Assembly: GCA_030263295.1 (NCBI GenBank)
Contig: SZOS01000001.1
Span: 186,001-250,000 of the forward strand
Length of the DNA: 64,000 nucleotides
Source: Dokdonella_A sp014338185
Lineage (GTDB): Bacteria; Pseudomonadota; Gammaproteobacteria; Xanthomonadales; Rhodanobacteraceae
Direction of reading: 5' to 3'
In this document: positions 1 through 9,054 of the stretch, in pieces
Layout: every line of letters starts with the position of its first letter
Numbering within the stretch: the stretch's first letter is position 1
Notes under the pieces: generated by a model
Told to the model about the DNA's origin: nothing
Database searches by the model: none
The model's input: the letters and a program-made list of their open reading frames with translations, nothing else
Position numbers and translations under genes: made by a program

Positions 1-1367
1 TTGGCCAGGTGCAGACGGCCGCGCTCGCCGCCCGACAGCGTGCCCACGAGCTTCTGCTGGTCGGGCCCCTTGAAGTTGAAGCGGCCGATGTAGGCGCGCG
101 ACTGGATCTCGACGCCGTTGATGTTGAGGATGTCGGCGCCGCCCGAGACTTCCTGGAACACGTTGTGATTGCCTTCGAGCTTTTCGCGGCTCTGGTCCAC
201 GTAGGCGATGTTGACGGTCGGGCCGAGCACGATCTCGCCGCCATCGGGCTGCTCCTGGCCCGTGATCATCTTGAACAGCGTCGACTTGCCCGCGCCGTTG
301 GGACCGATGATGCCGACGATCGCGCCCGGCGGCACGATGAAGCTGAGGTCGTCGATGAGCAGGCGGTCGCCGAAGGACTTGCGCACCTTCTTGAACTCGA
401 TCACCGAGTTGCCGAGGCGTTCGCCCGGCGGGATGAAGATCTCGTTGGTCTCGTTGCGCTTCTGGTAGTCGACCGACTGCAGTTCCTCGATGCGCGCCAG
501 GCGCGCCTTGCCCTTGGAACGGCCGCCCTTGGCGTTCTGGCGTGCCCATTCCAGTTCGCGCTGGATCGCCTTCTGGCGCGCCTTTTCCTGGTTTTCCTCC
601 TGCTTGAGGCGCTCGTCCTTCTGCTCCAGCCACGAGGAGTAGTTGCCCTTCCACGGGATACCGCGGCCGCGGTCCAGTTCGAGGATCCATTCGGCGGCGT
701 TGTCGAGGAAGTAGCGGTCGTGCGTCACCGCGACCACCGTGCCCGGGAAGTCGTGCAGGAAGTTCTCCAGCCACTCCACCGATTCGGCGTCGAGGTGGTT
801 GGTCGGCTCGTCCAGCAGCAGCATGTCGGGCTTGGACAGCAGCAGCCGGCACAGCGCCACGCGGCGCTTCTCGCCGCCGGAGAGCTGGCCGATCTTCGCC
901 TCCCACGGCGGCAGGCGCAGCGCGTCGGCCGCCACTTCGAGCTGGCGCTCGAGCGCGTGCGCGTCGGAGGCGGCCAGGATGTTCTCCAGCCGCTGCTGCT
1001 CGGCCGCGAGCTTGTCGAAGTCGGCGCCTTCCTCGGCGTAGGCGGCATAGATCGCGTCGAGCTTGTGCTGCGCGTCGAGCACCTCGGACACGCCTTCCTC
1101 GACCGCTTCGCGCACGGTCTGGTTCGGATCCAGCTGTGGCTCCTGCGCCAGATAGCCGACCTTGATGCCCGGCTGCGGCCGCGCCTCGCCCTGGAAGTCG
1201 GTGTCCACACCGGCCATGATCTTGAGCACGGTCGACTTGCCCGCGCCATTGAGGCCGAGCAGGCCGATCTTGGCGCCCGGGAAGAACGACAGCGAGATGT
1301 CCTTGATGATCTGGCGCTTGGGCGGAACGATCTTGCTCACGCCGATCATGGTGTAGATGTACTGCAT
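1..1367 (-). CDS. ettA: Energy-dependent translational throttle protein EttA (3' end outside window)
   Basis: ABC-F ATPase that binds the ribosomal E site and gates early elongation according to the ATP/ADP ratio (family knowledge). Read on the minus strand from ATG at 1367, the protein begins MQYIYTM, close to E. coli EttA MAQYVYTM. Walker A GLNGAGKS lies near residues 38-45. An LSGGEKRR signature and an LLLDEPTNHLD Walker B follow in domain 1, then the arm/linker region, a second Walker A GPNGAGKS, and the domain 2 signature LSGGERGR just before the window edge. About 455 codons are visible against a usual length near 555, so roughly 100 C-terminal residues are missing. It is divergent from glyA. 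Very confident from motif order and the characteristic N-terminus. Confidence 0.96.
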   Translation of the reverse strand, partial: MQYIYTMIGVSKIVPPKRQIIKDISLSFFPGAKIGLLGLNGAGKSTVLKIMAGVDTDFQGEARPQPGIKVGYLAQEPQLDPNQTVREAVEEGVSEVLDAQHKLDAIYAAYAEEGADFDKLAAEQQRLENILAASDAHALERQLEVAADALRLPPWEAKIGQLSGGEKRRVALCRLLLSKPDMLLLDEPTNHLDAESVEWLENFLHDFPGTVVAVTHDRYFLDNAAEWILELDRGRGIPWKGNYSSWLEQKDERLKQEENQEKARQKAIQRELEWARQNAKGGRSKGKARLARIEELQSVDYQKRNETNEIFIPPGERLGNSVIEFKKVRKSFGDRLLIDDLSFIVPPGAIVGIIGPNGAGKSTLFKMITGQEQPDGGEIVLGPTVNIAYVDQSREKLEGNHNVFQEVSGGADILNINGVEIQSRAYIGRFNFKGPDQQKLVGTLSGGERGRLHLA

Positions 1368-1553
1368 GCGCACTCCGGGCAGGCTCCCGCCGGCATCGCC
1401 GCGGGCGAGGGCAGGGTGGAACGGGAAGCCGGCGATTATCGCCGATCAAGGCACGCCGCGTCATGCATGCGCAGGCGCTGCAGGGCGGTCGCGGCATAAA
1501 TCCTGCTGCAACGCGGTACCATTGGCCCTTTCCGCCCCGGCACAGGTTTCGCC

Positions 1554-2807
1554 ATGTTTCCGAAGGATGCCCGCATCGCAGGTTTCGACCCCGAACTCGC
1601 CCAGGCGATCGCCGACGAGCGCCGTCGCCAGGAGGACCACGTCGAGCTGATCGCCTCGGAAAACTACGCCTCGCCGCGCGTGCTCGAGGCGCAGGGCAGC
1701 GTGCTCACCAACAAGTACGCCGAGGGCTATCCGCACAAGCGCTACTACGGCGGTTGCGAGTACGTCGACGTGGCCGAGGCGCTCGCGATCGAGCGCGCCA
1801 AGCAGCTGTTCGACTGCGACTACGCCAACGTGCAGCCGCACTCGGGCTCGCAGGCCAACCAGGCCGTGTACTTCGCGCTGCTGCAGCCGGGCGACACCAT
1901 CCTGGGCATGAGCCTGGCCCATGGCGGCCATCTCACCCACGGCGCCAAGGTCAACCTGTCGGGCAAGATCTTCAACGCGGTGCAGTACGGCGTGGATGCC
2001 AACGGCCTGCTCGACTACGACGAGATCGAGCGCCTCGCGCTCGAACACCGGCCCAGGATGGTGGTGGCGGGCTTCTCGGCCTATTCGCAGGTGATGGACT
2101 GGGCGCGCTTTCGCGCGATCGCCGACAAGGTCGGCGCGTTGCTGTTCGTCGACATGGCGCATCCGGCCGGATTGATCGCGGCCGGTGTGTACCCGAGCCC
2201 GCTGCCGCACGCGCACGTGGTCACCTCGACCACCCACAAGACGCTGCGCGGTCCGCGCGGCGGCATCGTGCTGGCGAAGAACCCGTCCGAGGATCTGGTC
2301 AAGAAGCTGCAGTCGATCGTGTTCCCGGCGCTGCAGGGCGGCCCGCTCATGCACGTGATCGCGGCCAAGGCGGTCGCGTTCAAGGAGGCGCTCGCGCCCG
2401 AGTTCAAGGCCTACCAGCAGCAGGTCGCGACCAACGCCAAGGCGATGGCGCGCACGCTCATCGCACGTGGCTACAAGGTCGTCTCGGGCGGAACCGAGAA
2501 CCACCTCATGCTGGTCGACCTGATCGGCAAGCCGCTCACCGGCAAGGACGCCGAGGCCGTGCTCGGCAAGGCCCACATCACCGTCAACAAGAATGCGGTG
2601 CCGAACGACCCGCAAAAGCCGTTCGTGACCTCGGGTCTGCGCATCGGCACCCCTGCGGTCACCACGCGCGGTTACGGCGAACAGGACTGCATCGAACTGG
2701 CCGGCTGGATCTGCGACGTGCTCGACGCGCCGCACGACGAGGCCGTGATCGCCGCGGTGCGCGACAAGGTCACCGCGCAGTGCCGGCGCTTCCCCGTGTA
2801 CGGCTGA
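1554..2807 (+). CDS. glyA: Serine hydroxymethyltransferase
   Basis: PLP enzyme that converts serine and tetrahydrofolate to glycine and 5,10-methylene-THF, the main source of one-carbon units in the cytoplasm. The 417-aa length is standard. The PLP lysine is in the block TSTTHKTLRGPRGG (Lys229, the same number as in E. coli). The N-terminal ELIASENYAS motif and the YAEGYPHKRYYGG block are present. nrdR follows after 18 bases, the usual glyA-nrdR pairing in gammaproteobacteria. Intact and full length. Confidence 0.98.
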   Translation: MFPKDARIAGFDPELAQAIADERRRQEDHVELIASENYASPRVLEAQGSVLTNKYAEGYPHKRYYGGCEYVDVAEALAIERAKQLFDCDYANVQPHSGSQANQAVYFALLQPGDTILGMSLAHGGHLTHGAKVNLSGKIFNAVQYGVDANGLLDYDEIERLALEHRPRMVVAGFSAYSQVMDWARFRAIADKVGALLFVDMAHPAGLIAAGVYPSPLPHAHVVTSTTHKTLRGPRGGIVLAKNPSEDLVKKLQSIVFPALQGGPLMHVIAAKAVAFKEALAPEFKAYQQQVATNAKAMARTLIARGYKVVSGGTENHLMLVDLIGKPLTGKDAEAVLGKAHITVNKNAVPNDPQKPFVTSGLRIGTPAVTTRGYGEQDCIELAGWICDVLDAPHDEAVIAAVRDKVTAQCRRFPVYG

Positions 2808-2825
2808 GGCACCGGCACCGCCGCC

Positions 2826-3344
2826 ATGCATTGCCCGTTCTGCCAATGCGTCGACACCCGCGTGATCGATTCGCGGGTGTCCGACGATGGCGGTTCGATC
2901 CGCCGTCGGCGCGAGTGCGAGCAGTGCGGCGAACGCTTCAACACCTTCGAGACGGCCGAGGTCAAGCTGCCCAACGTGGTCAAGAGCGATGGCCGCCGCG
3001 AACCGTTCGACGAGGCCAAGCTGCGCACCGGCTTCCGCCGCGCACTGCAGAAGCGCCCGGTCGAGAGCGAGCGCGTCGATGCCGCGGTGCGCGCGGTGGT
3101 GGCCGAACTGCGCCGCAGCAGCGAACGCGAGGTGCCGAGCCTGCGCATCGGCGAACTGGTCATGCACGAGCTCAAGCAGCTCGACCACGTCGCCTATGTG
3201 CGCTTTGCCTCGGTCTACCGCAGCTTCGAGGACGTGCAGGCGTTCCGCGAGGAAATCGAACGCCTCGAGCGCGACTTGCCGGCCATCGAAGGGCTGCAGC
3301 TGCCACTGCTCGGCGATGCCGCGGCGACGGGCCGGCCGCGCTGA
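2826..3344 (+). CDS. nrdR: Transcriptional repressor NrdR
   Basis: Zinc-ribbon/ATP-cone repressor of ribonucleotide reductase genes, which senses ATP and dATP. The zinc ribbon is formed by Cys3, Cys6, Cys31 and Cys34 (MHCPFC and CEQCGERF). The ATP-cone starts around residue 48 (VVKSDGRREPFDEAKL). The 172-aa length fits the family, with a slightly extended tail. It sits 18 bases after glyA and is probably co-transcribed with it. I saw no obvious NrdR box near it; its targets would be elsewhere. Confidence 0.96.
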   Translation: MHCPFCQCVDTRVIDSRVSDDGGSIRRRRECEQCGERFNTFETAEVKLPNVVKSDGRREPFDEAKLRTGFRRALQKRPVESERVDAAVRAVVAELRRSSEREVPSLRIGELVMHELKQLDHVAYVRFASVYRSFEDVQAFREEIERLERDLPAIEGLQLPLLGDAAATGRPR

Positions 3345-3456
3345 CGGCAGGCGCCGTGGCCGGGACGCCCGGGGTGACCGGGAGCGCGTGCGGCGGACGT
3401 GCGCGCGGACAGCCGCCGGGATGTGCGAACTTTCATTCACGGGAGGACGAGGACGA

Positions 3457-4077
3457 ATGGACCGATACATGCATTCGCGGATATGTGTGACCATGCTGTT
3501 GCTGCCACTGACCCTGGCCGGCTGCGCCGTGCCGTCACTGGGCATACGGCTGGGCCCGGTCGCCAGTCGCGCCACGGACGCCACCCACGTCACGGTCATC
3601 GACCAGCGGCCCGAGAGCCGCAAGCGCCCATGGCGCGATCCGCGCTTCGGACGCCAGGCCAACCTCAGCTACATCGGTGACCACGACACGCTGCCCGATC
3701 GCATGAGTGTGCTGCAGTCGGCACTGGACGCATCGCCTGCGTTCACGATGCGCTTCAGGCAGGTCCAGGTACAGGATTTCGACATCCTGTGGAACACCGG
3801 TGCGACCACGGGACTGGACCTGCAGGTCGACGTGGGGCCGGAGGGTCCGAACGTCGGCCTGGGCTCGCAGTCGGGCAACAACCACTTCACCTGCACGTTG
3901 CGCGCGAGCGTGGATGGCGTTTCGTACAAGCGCGTCACGCGCGGGGAGTATTTCGCGACCCAGACCCAGATGGCGTCCAATCCGGTGATCGGCGCGGCGG
4001 CGCGGCACTGCCTGGACAGCGTGATCGCGCAGTGGATGGACGGCGCCCTGAGCGGCAAGGACCCGGTGCGGTTCTGA
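3457..4077 (+). CDS. Hypothetical lipoprotein
   Basis: I do not recognise a family. The 206-aa protein starts at ATG 3457 behind a GGGAGGA-type ribosome site. It has a lipoprotein signal: a basic start, a hydrophobic stretch and the lipobox LTLAGC with Cys23, so it is probably anchored in the outer membrane or facing the periplasm. The mature part shows a phrase VTVIDQRPESRKR near residues 45-60 and two further cysteines (FTCTLRA and RHCLDS). It lies between nrdR and ribD, which are usually adjacent in related genomes, and ends four bases before ribD. It may therefore be co-transcribed with the riboflavin genes without being functionally linked. An N-terminal extension in the same frame exists, but it overlaps nrdR and was rejected. 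Confidence 0.75.
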   Translation: MDRYMHSRICVTMLLLPLTLAGCAVPSLGIRLGPVASRATDATHVTVIDQRPESRKRPWRDPRFGRQANLSYIGDHDTLPDRMSVLQSALDASPAFTMRFRQVQVQDFDILWNTGATTGLDLQVDVGPEGPNVGLGSQSGNNHFTCTLRASVDGVSYKRVTRGEYFATQTQMASNPVIGAAARHCLDSVIAQWMDGALSGKDPVRF

Positions 4078-4081
4078 CGCC

Positions 4082-5251
4082 ATGACCTTCACCGCGGCCA
4101 ACCACGCCCACATGGCACGCGCGCTGCAGCTCGCGCGGCGCGGGCTGTACACCACCCAGCCGAACCCGCGGGTCGGCTGCGTGATCGCGCACGGCACCGA
4201 AACCGTCGGCGAGGGCTGGCACGAGCGTGCGGGCGAGGCACACGCCGAAGTCGCGGCGCTGCGCGCGGCCGGCGCGCGCGCGCGCGGCGCGACCGTGTAC
4301 GTGACGCTCGAACCGTGCGCGCACCAGGGCAAGACGCCACCGTGCGCCGACGCGCTCATCGCCGCGGGCGTGGCGCGCGTGGTGGTGGCCATGGGCGATC
4401 CCAATCCCGAAGTCGCCGGACGCGGTCTGCAGCGCCTGCGCGAGGCCGGCATCGCGGTCGACTCCGGCCTGCTCGAAGCGGACGCGCACGAGCTCAATCG
4501 CGGCTTCTGCAGCCGCATGCAGCGCCAGCGGCCGTGGCTGCGCGTCAAGCTCGCGATGAGCCTGGATGGACGCACCGCGCTCGCCAACGGATCCTCGCGC
4601 TGGATCAGTGGCGCAGCCGCGCGCACCGACGTGCAGCACTGGCGTGCACGCAGCAGCGCGATCCTCACCGGCAGCGGCACCGTGCTGGCCGACGATCCAA
4701 GCCTGACCGTGCGCCTGGGCGCGCAGGCCGGCGCCGAGTCTGGGACCGGTGATGGCGCTGCCGCCGAGCCCGTCACGGACCACGCCGCGGCCAGCGCCTT
4801 CGTGCCACCGCTGCGCGTGGTGCTCGATGCCGCGCTGCGCACGCCCGCGCACGCGCGCGTGCTCGACGCAAGCGCGCCGACCCTGCTGCTGCATGCGCCG
4901 CCGGCAAGTTTCGGCAGCGGCCATGGCCATGCCGAACTGCTTGCGATCCAGAGCCAGGCCGGTCGCCTCGACCTGCCCGCGGTGCTCGCAGAGCTCGCGC
5001 GGCGCGGCGCCAACGAGGTGCAGGTCGAGGCGGGGCCGACCCTGGCCGGCGCGCTGTTCGAGGCCGGCCTCGTCGACGAACTGTTGCTGTACGTGGCGCC
5101 GGTACTGCTCGGTGACGACGCGCGGCCGCTGCTGGCGCTGCCGCGGATCGAGCAGATGTCGGCGCGCTGGAACCTGCGCGTGGTCGAGCAGCGCGCGATC
5201 GGTGCCGACTGGCGCCTGCTGCTGCGGCCCGCGACCGCGGCCGTGGAGTAG
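4082..5251 (+). CDS. ribD: Bifunctional diaminohydroxyphosphoribosylaminopyrimidine deaminase / 5-amino-6-(5-phosphoribosylamino)uracil reductase
   Basis: Performs the second and third steps of riboflavin synthesis, zinc-dependent deamination then NADPH-dependent reduction. The N-terminal deaminase has the HAE triad at residues 54-56 and zinc cysteines Cys79 and Cys88 in the PCAHQGKTPPC block. The C-terminal reductase starts near residue 148 (RVKLAMSLDGRTAL) and contains a conserved QVEAGPTLAGAL stretch. The 389-aa length is slightly above typical because of a low-complexity insert around residues 218-240. It is the first gene of the tightly packed rib cluster; ribE starts three bases after it. 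No FMN riboswitch was seen upstream. Confidence 0.96.
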   Translation: MTFTAANHAHMARALQLARRGLYTTQPNPRVGCVIAHGTETVGEGWHERAGEAHAEVAALRAAGARARGATVYVTLEPCAHQGKTPPCADALIAAGVARVVVAMGDPNPEVAGRGLQRLREAGIAVDSGLLEADAHELNRGFCSRMQRQRPWLRVKLAMSLDGRTALANGSSRWISGAAARTDVQHWRARSSAILTGSGTVLADDPSLTVRLGAQAGAESGTGDGAAAEPVTDHAAASAFVPPLRVVLDAALRTPAHARVLDASAPTLLLHAPPASFGSGHGHAELLAIQSQAGRLDLPAVLAELARRGANEVQVEAGPTLAGALFEAGLVDELLLYVAPVLLGDDARPLLALPRIEQMSARWNLRVVEQRAIGADWRLLLRPATAAVE

Positions 5252-5254
5252 GCG

Positions 5255-5863
5255 ATGTTCACCGGCATCGTCCAGGCCGTGGGCACACTCGTGGCGCGCG
5301 AGGCGCAGGGCGCGGGCGTGCGCGTGCGCATCGACGCGGGCACGCTCGACCTCGCCGATGTCGCGTTGGGCGACAGCATCGCGGTGTGCGGCGTGTGCCT
5401 GACCGTGATCGCGCGCGACGGCACGTGCTGGAGTGCGGACGTGTCGGCCGAGACGCTGGCATGCACCACACTCGGCCGCCTCGCGCCGGGCGCGCGGCTC
5501 AACCTGGAGAAGGCGCTGCGCCTGTGCGACCGGCTCGGCGGCCACCTCGTGAGCGGCCATGTCGACGGCGTCGGCGAGGTCGTGCACATCGAGGCCGAGG
5601 CGGGCGGCGCGCAGCGCTGGAGTTTCGCCGCGCCACGCGCGCTCATGCGCTACGTCGCGGTCAAGGGCTCGATCTGCGTCGACGGCACCAGCCTCACCGT
5701 CAACTCGGTTGCCGCCGACGGGTTTGGCGTCACCCTGATCCCGCACACGCTCGCGGCCACGCGCTTTGCCACGCTCGCGCCGGGCGCCGCGGTCAACCTC
5801 GAAGTCGACCTCATGGCCCGCTACGCCGAGCGTCTGGCCGTGCTACCCGTTCCTGCCACCTGA
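5255..5863 (+). CDS. ribE: Riboflavin synthase, alpha subunit
   Basis: Catalyses dismutation of two 6,7-dimethyl-8-ribityllumazine molecules into riboflavin and the pyrimidine precursor. The start MFTGIVQAVG is the family signature, and two lumazine-binding barrels are seen in tandem (the second begins around residue 97, GHLVSGHVDGVG). The 202-aa length is standard. It is co-directional with ribD and ribB. Some databases call this gene ribC. Confidence 0.96.
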   Translation: MFTGIVQAVGTLVAREAQGAGVRVRIDAGTLDLADVALGDSIAVCGVCLTVIARDGTCWSADVSAETLACTTLGRLAPGARLNLEKALRLCDRLGGHLVSGHVDGVGEVVHIEAEAGGAQRWSFAAPRALMRYVAVKGSICVDGTSLTVNSVAADGFGVTLIPHTLAATRFATLAPGAAVNLEVDLMARYAERLAVLPVPAT

Positions 5864-5923
5864 CCCCCTGCGCCGCGCGTTCCCGGCGCGCATCCGTCCA
5901 TCACTGCGAGACAGGCCCAGCCC

Positions 5924-7021
5924 ATGCCCTTTGCCAGCGTGCCCGAACTGATCGATGACATCCGTGCCGGCCGCATGGTGGTGGTGGTCGATGACGAGGA
6001 CCGCGAGAACGAGGGCGACCTCATCATGGCGGCGCAGAAGGTGCGGCCCGAGGACATCAACTTCATGGCGCGCGAGGCGCGCGGCCTGATCTGCCTCGCG
6101 CTGACCCAGGCCCGCTGCGCGCAGCTCGGCCTGCGGCCGATGGTGAGCAACAACACCTCGCCCCACCACACCAACTTCACGGTGTCGATCGAGGCCGCCG
6201 AGGGCGTGACCACCGGCATTTCCGCCTTCGATCGTGCGCGCACGGTGCAGGCCGCGGTGCGCGCCGAGGCGACGCCGGCCGACCTCACCCAGCCCGGCCA
6301 CATCTTCCCGCTCGCCGCGCGCAACGGCGGCGTGCTCACGCGCGCGGGCCACACCGAGGCCGCCGCCGACCTGGCCGCGCTCGCCGGTCTGGAGCCGGCC
6401 GGCGTGCTGGTCGAGATCCTGCACGAGGACGGCTCGATGGCGCGGCGGCCCGAGCTGGAGCGCTTCGCCGCGCAGCACGGACTCAGGATCGGCACCATCG
6501 CCGACCTCATCCGCTACCGCCTGCGCACCGAACGCACCGTGGTGCGCGTGTTCGAACGTGCGGTCGATACCGAGTTCGGCGCGTTCCGCCTCGTCGGCTA
6601 TCGCGACCAGCTGGCCGGGCTCGCCCACTTCGCACTGGTGCGCGGCGACATCACCGGCAGCGCACCCGTGCTCGCGCGCGTGCATGTGTGCGACACCGCG
6701 AGCGACGTGCTGCACCTGCGCGAGGGCGCCGGCACCATCACCGCCACGGCCGCCCTGCGCCGCATGGCTGCCAGCGAACGCGGCGTGGTGGTGTTCCTGG
6801 CCACGCCCGCTGCCGGCGAGCGCGTGCTGGAGCGGCTGCAGCTGGCGCCGGGCGAGGGCTCGGATGCCGGCTACGACGGCCGCCTGCATGGCGTGGGCGC
6901 GCAGATCCTGCGCGACCTGGGCGTGAGCTGCCTGCGCGTGCTCGGCACGCCGCGCCGGTTTGCCGCGCTCGGCGGCTTCGGGCTCGACGTGGCCGGTTAC
7001 GAGGACCTGCCGCGCGAGTGA
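5924..7021 (+). CDS. ribB: 3,4-dihydroxy-2-butanone-4-phosphate synthase with a degenerate GTP cyclohydrolase II-like domain (RibBX type)
   Basis: The N-terminal half (about residues 1-205) is a complete RibB, with VDDEDRENEGDLIMAA for metal and substrate binding and a HxxH-containing block (PHHTNFTVS). The C-terminal half has the overall length of GTP cyclohydrolase II (RibA), but the zinc-cysteine block is absent: where RibA has RVHSECLTGD and a CDCG motif, this protein reads RVHVCDTASDVLHLREG. Only the DHBP synthase activity is therefore expected. Similar RibBX proteins are known in proteobacteria. A separate RibA must exist elsewhere in the genome. The gene lies between ribE and ribH. Confidence 0.93.
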   Translation: MPFASVPELIDDIRAGRMVVVVDDEDRENEGDLIMAAQKVRPEDINFMAREARGLICLALTQARCAQLGLRPMVSNNTSPHHTNFTVSIEAAEGVTTGISAFDRARTVQAAVRAEATPADLTQPGHIFPLAARNGGVLTRAGHTEAAADLAALAGLEPAGVLVEILHEDGSMARRPELERFAAQHGLRIGTIADLIRYRLRTERTVVRVFERAVDTEFGAFRLVGYRDQLAGLAHFALVRGDITGSAPVLARVHVCDTASDVLHLREGAGTITATAALRRMAASERGVVVFLATPAAGERVLERLQLAPGEGSDAGYDGRLHGVGAQILRDLGVSCLRVLGTPRRFAALGGFGLDVAGYEDLPRE

Positions 7022-7145
7022 GCGGTGCGCGCGCGGTGCCAAAACGCGCGACAATGCGCCCACGCGCTGGCCGCGGCGTGCCGGCGCAGCCGCGCACACC
7101 GCTGCAGCGGCGCCTGATTGCTGCCCGGACGGAAATCCCAAGCCC

Positions 7146-7607
7146 ATGCCGACCCATCTTGGCGAACTGCGGCCCGTGCCCGGCGCCCGCATCGCGATCA
7201 TCGCCAGCCGCTGGAATCCCGCCATCGTCGAGGCGCTGGTCGACGCGGCCCGGCGCTGCCTGCACGAGCACGGCGTGGCCGCCGCCGACATCGACCTCAT
7301 CCGCGTGCCCGGCGCCTGGGAAATCCCGCAGGCGGCCGCGCGCGCGGCCCGGCGCGGCCATGCCGCGCTCATCGCCCTCGGCTGCGTGGTGCGCGGCGAC
7401 ACGCGCCACTACGAGCAGGTCGCCGACAATTGCGCGCAGGGCCTGCTGCGTGTCGCGCTCGACCATGGCGTGCCCGTGCTCAACGGTGTGCTCGCGGTCG
7501 AACGCCATGCCGACGCGCAGGCGCGTGCGGGTGGCGCGCACGGCAACAAGGGCGAGGAAGTGGCGCTGGCGGCACTGGAAATGATCGACCTGTGGAGGCA
7601 ACTGTGA
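7146..7607 (+). CDS. ribH: 6,7-dimethyl-8-ribityllumazine synthase
   Basis: Condenses the RibA/D product with dihydroxybutanone phosphate to give lumazine, and forms large icosahedral or pentameric assemblies. The 153-aa length is typical. It contains RWNPAIVEALVDAA, the substrate loop VPGAWEIPQAA and the GNKGEEVALAALEM C-terminus. The ATG at 7146 was chosen because it places the conserved ASRWN block near residue 20. A GACAAT element at 7050-7055 may be its own -10 promoter. The stop overlaps the nusB start. Confidence 0.95.
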   Translation: MPTHLGELRPVPGARIAIIASRWNPAIVEALVDAARRCLHEHGVAAADIDLIRVPGAWEIPQAAARAARRGHAALIALGCVVRGDTRHYEQVADNCAQGLLRVALDHGVPVLNGVLAVERHADAQARAGGAHGNKGEEVALAALEMIDLWRQL

Positions 7608-8062
7608 CTGCTGCATCGCATCCGTCCGGCATCGACCCGGCCGCACGCTCGCGTGCGCGCCGCCGTGCGCTGCAAGCGATCTACGCCTGGCAGCTGTCGG
7701 GCAACCGCATCGAGGGCATCGTCGAGCAGTTCCGCCACGAGCAGGACATGCAGATCGCCGACCTGCCGTACTTCGAGGAGCTCGTGCGCGGCGTCGCGCG
7801 CAGCCACGGCGAGCTCGATGCCTTGCTGCTGCCGCTGCTCGACCGCGAGATCGAGCGCGTCGACCCGATCGAGCGCGCGGCGCTGCGCATCGCCGCCTTC
7901 GAACTGCGCGAGCGCATCGACGTGCCCTATCGCGTGGTCATCAACGAGGCGGTCGAGGCGACCAAGCGTTTCGGCGCCGAGCACGGCCACACCTATGTCA
8001 ACGGCGTGCTCGACCGGCTCGCGGCGGGCCTGCGCGCCGCCGAATACCACGCCGCGCGCTGA
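7604..8062 (+). CDS. nusB: Transcription antitermination protein NusB
   Basis: RNA-binding partner of NusE (S10) in rRNA antitermination. It starts at GTG 7604, overlapping the ribH stop by four bases (GTGA), which implies translational coupling. The 152-aa all-helical protein contains RSRARRRALQAIYAWQLSG, the arginine-rich start typical of NusB, and the conserved YRVVINEAVEATKRFG block near residues 112-127. The ribH-nusB-thiL-pgpA order is conserved in gammaproteobacteria. Confidence 0.95.
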   Translation: MTAASHPSGIDPAARSRARRRALQAIYAWQLSGNRIEGIVEQFRHEQDMQIADLPYFEELVRGVARSHGELDALLLPLLDREIERVDPIERAALRIAAFELRERIDVPYRVVINEAVEATKRFGAEHGHTYVNGVLDRLAAGLRAAEYHAAR

Positions 8063-8082
8063 CGCGGCGACGGACCCCAGCG

Positions 8083-9054
8083 ATGGAATTCGACCTGATC
8101 GAGTGCATCGGCCGCCATTGCGCGCTCGCGCGCGCCGACGTGGTGCTGGGCATCGGCGACGACGCGGCCCTGCTTGCGCCGCCGGCCGGCCACCACCTGG
8201 CGGTGAGCACCGACACGCTGGTCGACGGCGTGCACTTCGTGCACGGAACGCCCGCGCGCGACATCGGCTGGAAGGCGCTCGCGGTCAACCTGTCGGACCT
8301 GGCCGCGATGGGCGCGACGCCGGCGTGGGCGCTGCTTGCGCTCACGCTGCCGCACGCCGACCACGCGTTCGTCGATGACTTCGCTGCCGGCTTCGCCGAA
8401 CTGGCCGCACCGCACGCGCTGGCCCTGGTCGGTGGCGACACCACGAGCGGGCCGCTCGCGATCGGTGTGACCGTGCTCGGGCTGGTGCCCGCTGGCCAGG
8501 CGCTGCGGCGCGATGGCGCCCGCGTGGGCGACGTGGTGTGCGTGACCGGCACGCTGGGCGATGCCGCCGCGGGCCTGCGCTGGCTCGACGAGGCGGTGGC
8601 GCAGCGTGAGGCGGTCGACCCGACCAGCCGCGCGGCGCTGCTGCAGCGCATGCGCCGGCCGCAGCCGCGGGTGGCAGCCGGACTCGCACTGCGCGGGCTG
8701 GCCAGCGCCTGCATCGACGTGTCCGATGGGCTGCTCGCCGACCTCGGCCATGTCGCCCGTCGCAGCGGCGTCGGCATCGAAGTCGCGGCCGATGCACTGC
8801 CGGCGTCGCCGGCGCTGCGCCACGCCTGCGATGGCGCGCTGCGCGTCCGCCTGCAGGCCAGCGGCGGCGACGACTACGAGCTTGCCTTCACCGCCGCGCC
8901 GGAGCGGCTCGACGCGATCCGGCACGCGCTCGAGGCGGTGGACTGCGGCGTCAGCTGCATCGGCACGGTGGTGGCAGGCAGCGGCGTGCGCCTGCTGGCC
9001 GCTGACGGCAGCGCGATCGCGCTGCCCAGCGCGGGCTGGCAGCACTTCGCATGA
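8083..9054 (+). CDS. thiL: Thiamine-monophosphate kinase
   Basis: Phosphorylates thiamine monophosphate to thiamine diphosphate, the active cofactor. It shows the PurM/ThiL-fold motifs GIGDDAALL, STDTLVDGVHF, VNLSDLAAMGATP and, further on, the CIDVSDGLLADLGH block. The 323-aa length is standard. It overlaps pgpA by four bases (ATGA). Confidence 0.96.
   Translation: MEFDLIECIGRHCALARADVVLGIGDDAALLAPPAGHHLAVSTDTLVDGVHFVHGTPARDIGWKALAVNLSDLAAMGATPAWALLALTLPHADHAFVDDFAAGFAELAAPHALALVGGDTTSGPLAIGVTVLGLVPAGQALRRDGARVGDVVCVTGTLGDAAAGLRWLDEAVAQREAVDPTSRAALLQRMRRPQPRVAAGLALRGLASACIDVSDGLLADLGHVARRSGVGIEVAADALPASPALRHACDGALRVRLQASGGDDYELAFTAAPERLDAIRHALEAVDCGVSCIGTVVAGSGVRLLAADGSAIALPSAGWQHFA

Noticed and set aside
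9..1499. A 496-codon open frame on the plus strand opposite ettA
   Set aside because: It is antisense to a clear EttA coding frame with intact ABC motifs; long shadow frames are expected at this GC level.
1461..3662. Long minus-strand frame over glyA and nrdR
   Set aside because: It is a shadow of two conserved genes, with no recognisable motifs of its own.
4000..5923. FMN riboswitch for the rib genes
   Set aside because: No RFN-element blocks were seen before ribD, ribE or ribB.
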